Shown: piece after piece, positions 5,776-6,776 of the stretch
How the letters are laid out: the number at the start of each line of letters is the position of its first letter
How positions within the stretch are numbered: the first letter of the stretch is position 1
The notes under the pieces: generated by a model
The model's input: only the letters and a program-made list of their open reading frames with translations
What the model was told of the DNA's origin: nothing
Database searches by the model: none
Made by a program: the position numbers and the translations under genes
Assembly: GCA_937900305.1 (NCBI GenBank)
Contig: CALCCV010000639.1
Span: 1-6,776, forward strand
Source of the DNA: an uncultured Pseudobdellovibrionaceae bacterium
GTDB lineage: Bacteria; Bdellovibrionota; Bdellovibrionia; Bdellovibrionales; Bdellovibrionaceae
Direction of reading: 5' to 3'
Length of the DNA: 6,776 bases

Positions 5776-6249
5776 TTAAGATTCCCTTTTTCGAAATCGC
5801 ATGATCATCAGATCATCCATTTCTCTTTGGCTAATGCGTTCCCTTTCGCTCTGGAACTCAATGGTCTTTTTTTCCTTTAACTTTTCTAACATTTTCAGAT
5901 CCATCGCCTTTTCGGCTAAAATCACTCGTTTGGCTTCAGCGACCTCTTGCAATTTAGAAATGCGGTCTTTGCACCTTTCAATTTTCAGGTCTTGTCCAAC
6001 CAGAAAAAGATGAACTTGTTGAAACCCTTGCGGCGCAATAGGTTCTCCAGGGGTCATCAAATTTCCGCGCACTCGATGTGCTTGGGACTTTTGCTCAAAC
6101 ATTTCTGAAAGTTCCCTTTCGGCCACTGCAACATCCGCCGCCGCCGCTTGAAAATCGCGTTCCGCTAAATCCTTATAGGTTTTGCGAACGTCCAACACCT
6201 TTTGCAATTTAAATTTAAATCCCACTTCCTTCAGTCTACAGGAATTCAT
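5776..6249 (-). CDS. fliJ: Flagellar export protein FliJ
   Basis: FliJ is the small coiled-coil stalk-like protein that sits in the FliI ATPase ring, contacts the FlhA export gate and helps bring in export substrates. The 157-residue protein has the usual FliJ size and layout. It opens with FKFKLQKVLDVRKTYKDLAE (12-31), the family's start pattern, followed by two long charged helices (about 18-60 and 82-150) with hardly any proline or glycine outside the central turn (GNLMTPGEPIAPQGF, about 62-76). The ATG at 6249 has AGAGG six bases upstream (6260-6256). A GTG at 6225 would give a start even closer to the family pattern (MGFKFKLQ), but its AAGGA-like site is only one base away, too close for normal use. 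It lies 77 bases after fliI and two bases before motE. Confidence 0.9.
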   Translation of the reverse strand: MNSCRLKEVGFKFKLQKVLDVRKTYKDLAERDFQAAAADVAVAERELSEMFEQKSQAHRVRGNLMTPGEPIAPQGFQQVHLFLVGQDLKIERCKDRISKLQEVAEAKRVILAEKAMDLKMLEKLKEKKTIEFQSERERISQREMDDLMIMRFRKRES

Positions 6250-6326
6250 GGGCTGCCTCTACGGTCTGTGGCACTTTGGGGAAGTCTAGATTATTGTAAC
6301 GACCTCAGAACCTTTCGCTCGAGCGT

Positions 6327-6776
6327 TTAGCGAGAGAGATTCAAAAGTTCTTGTACGGTAGCCGCAAACGTCGACGGATCGTCAACCTTTTGGCGTAAAA
6401 ATGAATTCACTTGATCTATCATTTTCACGGCCCGGTCAATTTTAGGATTGGCACCCATTTTATAGGCGCCGATGTTAATTAAATCTTCGGCGTCCCGATA
6501 GGTGGCTAAGATTTCTCGCAATCGTTGAGCCGCCTCGACGTGCTCAGGTCGAGATACGGCTTTCATCACCCGTGATGTACTTTGCAAGACATCGATCGCA
6601 GGAAAGTGCGCCTTGTGCGCCAAATTTCTCGACAGCACAATGTGCCCATCAACGATCGATCGCACGGCATCTCCAATCGGATCATTCATGTCATCGCCGT
6701 CGACTAAAGTAGTATAGATTGCAGTTATGGAGCCTTCATTTTTAAATTTTCCCGGTCTTTCAAGCAATTTTGGCAG
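6327..6776 (-). CDS. fliI: Flagellum-specific export ATPase FliI, C-terminal part
   Basis: FliI is the cytoplasmic ATPase of the flagellar type III export apparatus, related to the F1 catalytic beta subunit. Only the last 149 residues are in the window; the full protein is usually about 440, so about two thirds, including the Walker A motif, lies beyond the right edge. The visible part starts in the frame LPKLLERPGKF and contains the highly conserved GSITAIYTTLVDGDDMNDPI (15-34) and DGHIVLSRNLA (43-53) segments. TSRVM (67-71) follows, where the arginine at 69 aligns with the F1-family arginine-finger position. The helical C-terminal domain (about 75-149) follows. The frame is open to the edge, and a TTG at 6767 is simply an internal leucine. 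The gene ends with TAA at 6327-6329. The reading is unambiguous; the only gap is the missing 5' end. Confidence 0.97.
   Translation of the reverse strand: MPKLLERPGKFKNEGSITAIYTTLVDGDDMNDPIGDAVRSIVDGHIVLSRNLAHKAHFPAIDVLQSTSRVMKAVSRPEHVEAAQRLREILATYRDAEDLINIGAYKMGANPKIDRAVKMIDQVNSFLRQKVDDPSTFAATVQELLNLSR

Noticed and set aside
6270..6286. TGGCAC at about 6270 as a sigma-54 -24 element
   Set aside because: It is on the plus strand, against the direction of the operon, and no TTGC follows at the required spacing.
6293..6298. TACAAT on the minus strand in the fliI-fliJ gap as a -10 promoter box
   Set aside because: At 16-18 bases upstream there is no sequence resembling TTGACA, so a promoter is not supported by sequence alone.
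6315..6333. Palindrome CGCTCGAGCG and TCGCT/AGCGA stem at the fliI stop as a terminator
   Set aside because: The stems are short and alternative, and no T-run follows on the minus strand; termination between fliI and fliJ would not fit the operon.

Overview
The window is a stretch of a bacterial flagellar operon, and every real gene is read from the minus strand. In transcription order (right to left) the genes are fliI (3' end only), fliJ, a motE/ylxF-type gene, fliK, flgD, a small gene of the TIGR02530 'flagellar operon protein' family, and flgE. The gene order, the TIGR02530 gene between flgD and flgE, and the mid-range base composition suggest a delta-proteobacterium-like lineage such as Bdellovibrionota. 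This taxonomic call is an inference from recalled gene order, not from a database search. The same order (fliI-fliJ-ylxF-fliK-flgD-flgE) is known from the Bacillus fla/che operon, so the arrangement is ancient.

Layout. Positions 6776-6327 hold the C-terminal third of the export ATPase FliI; its 5' part lies outside the window. After a 77-base gap comes fliJ (6249-5776), the coiled-coil partner of FliI. Two bases later motE (5773-4904) starts; it encodes a one-pass membrane protein with a coiled coil and an MgtE-N-like end. Nineteen bases later comes fliK (4884-3130), the hook-length and substrate-switch protein. A 61-base gap precedes flgD (GTG start, 3068-2037), the hook cap. It overlaps by four bases the TIGR02530 gene (TTG start, 2040-1642). 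A 162-base leader with AT-rich repeats and two hairpins precedes flgE (GTG start, 1479-196), the hook protein. A strong hairpin with a T-run at 129-92 probably ends the transcript. Positions 1-91 show no supportable gene.

How they work together. FliI and FliJ drive export of rod, hook and filament subunits through the type III apparatus. FlgD is exported and caps the growing hook so that FlgE can polymerise under it. FliK is exported as the measuring device and switches the apparatus to filament substrates when the hook is long enough. MotE-type proteins are linked to the motor and stator. The TIGR02530 protein is a conserved but, to my knowledge, functionally unassigned member of the hook module.

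I see no mobile element, CRISPR array, tRNA or rRNA, and no convincing promoter inside the window. I do not see a new defence or metabolic system. The most interesting points are the two little-understood operon proteins (TIGR02530 and MotE-like), the long FlgD tail, and the structured, repeat-bearing intergenic segments before flgD and flgE.
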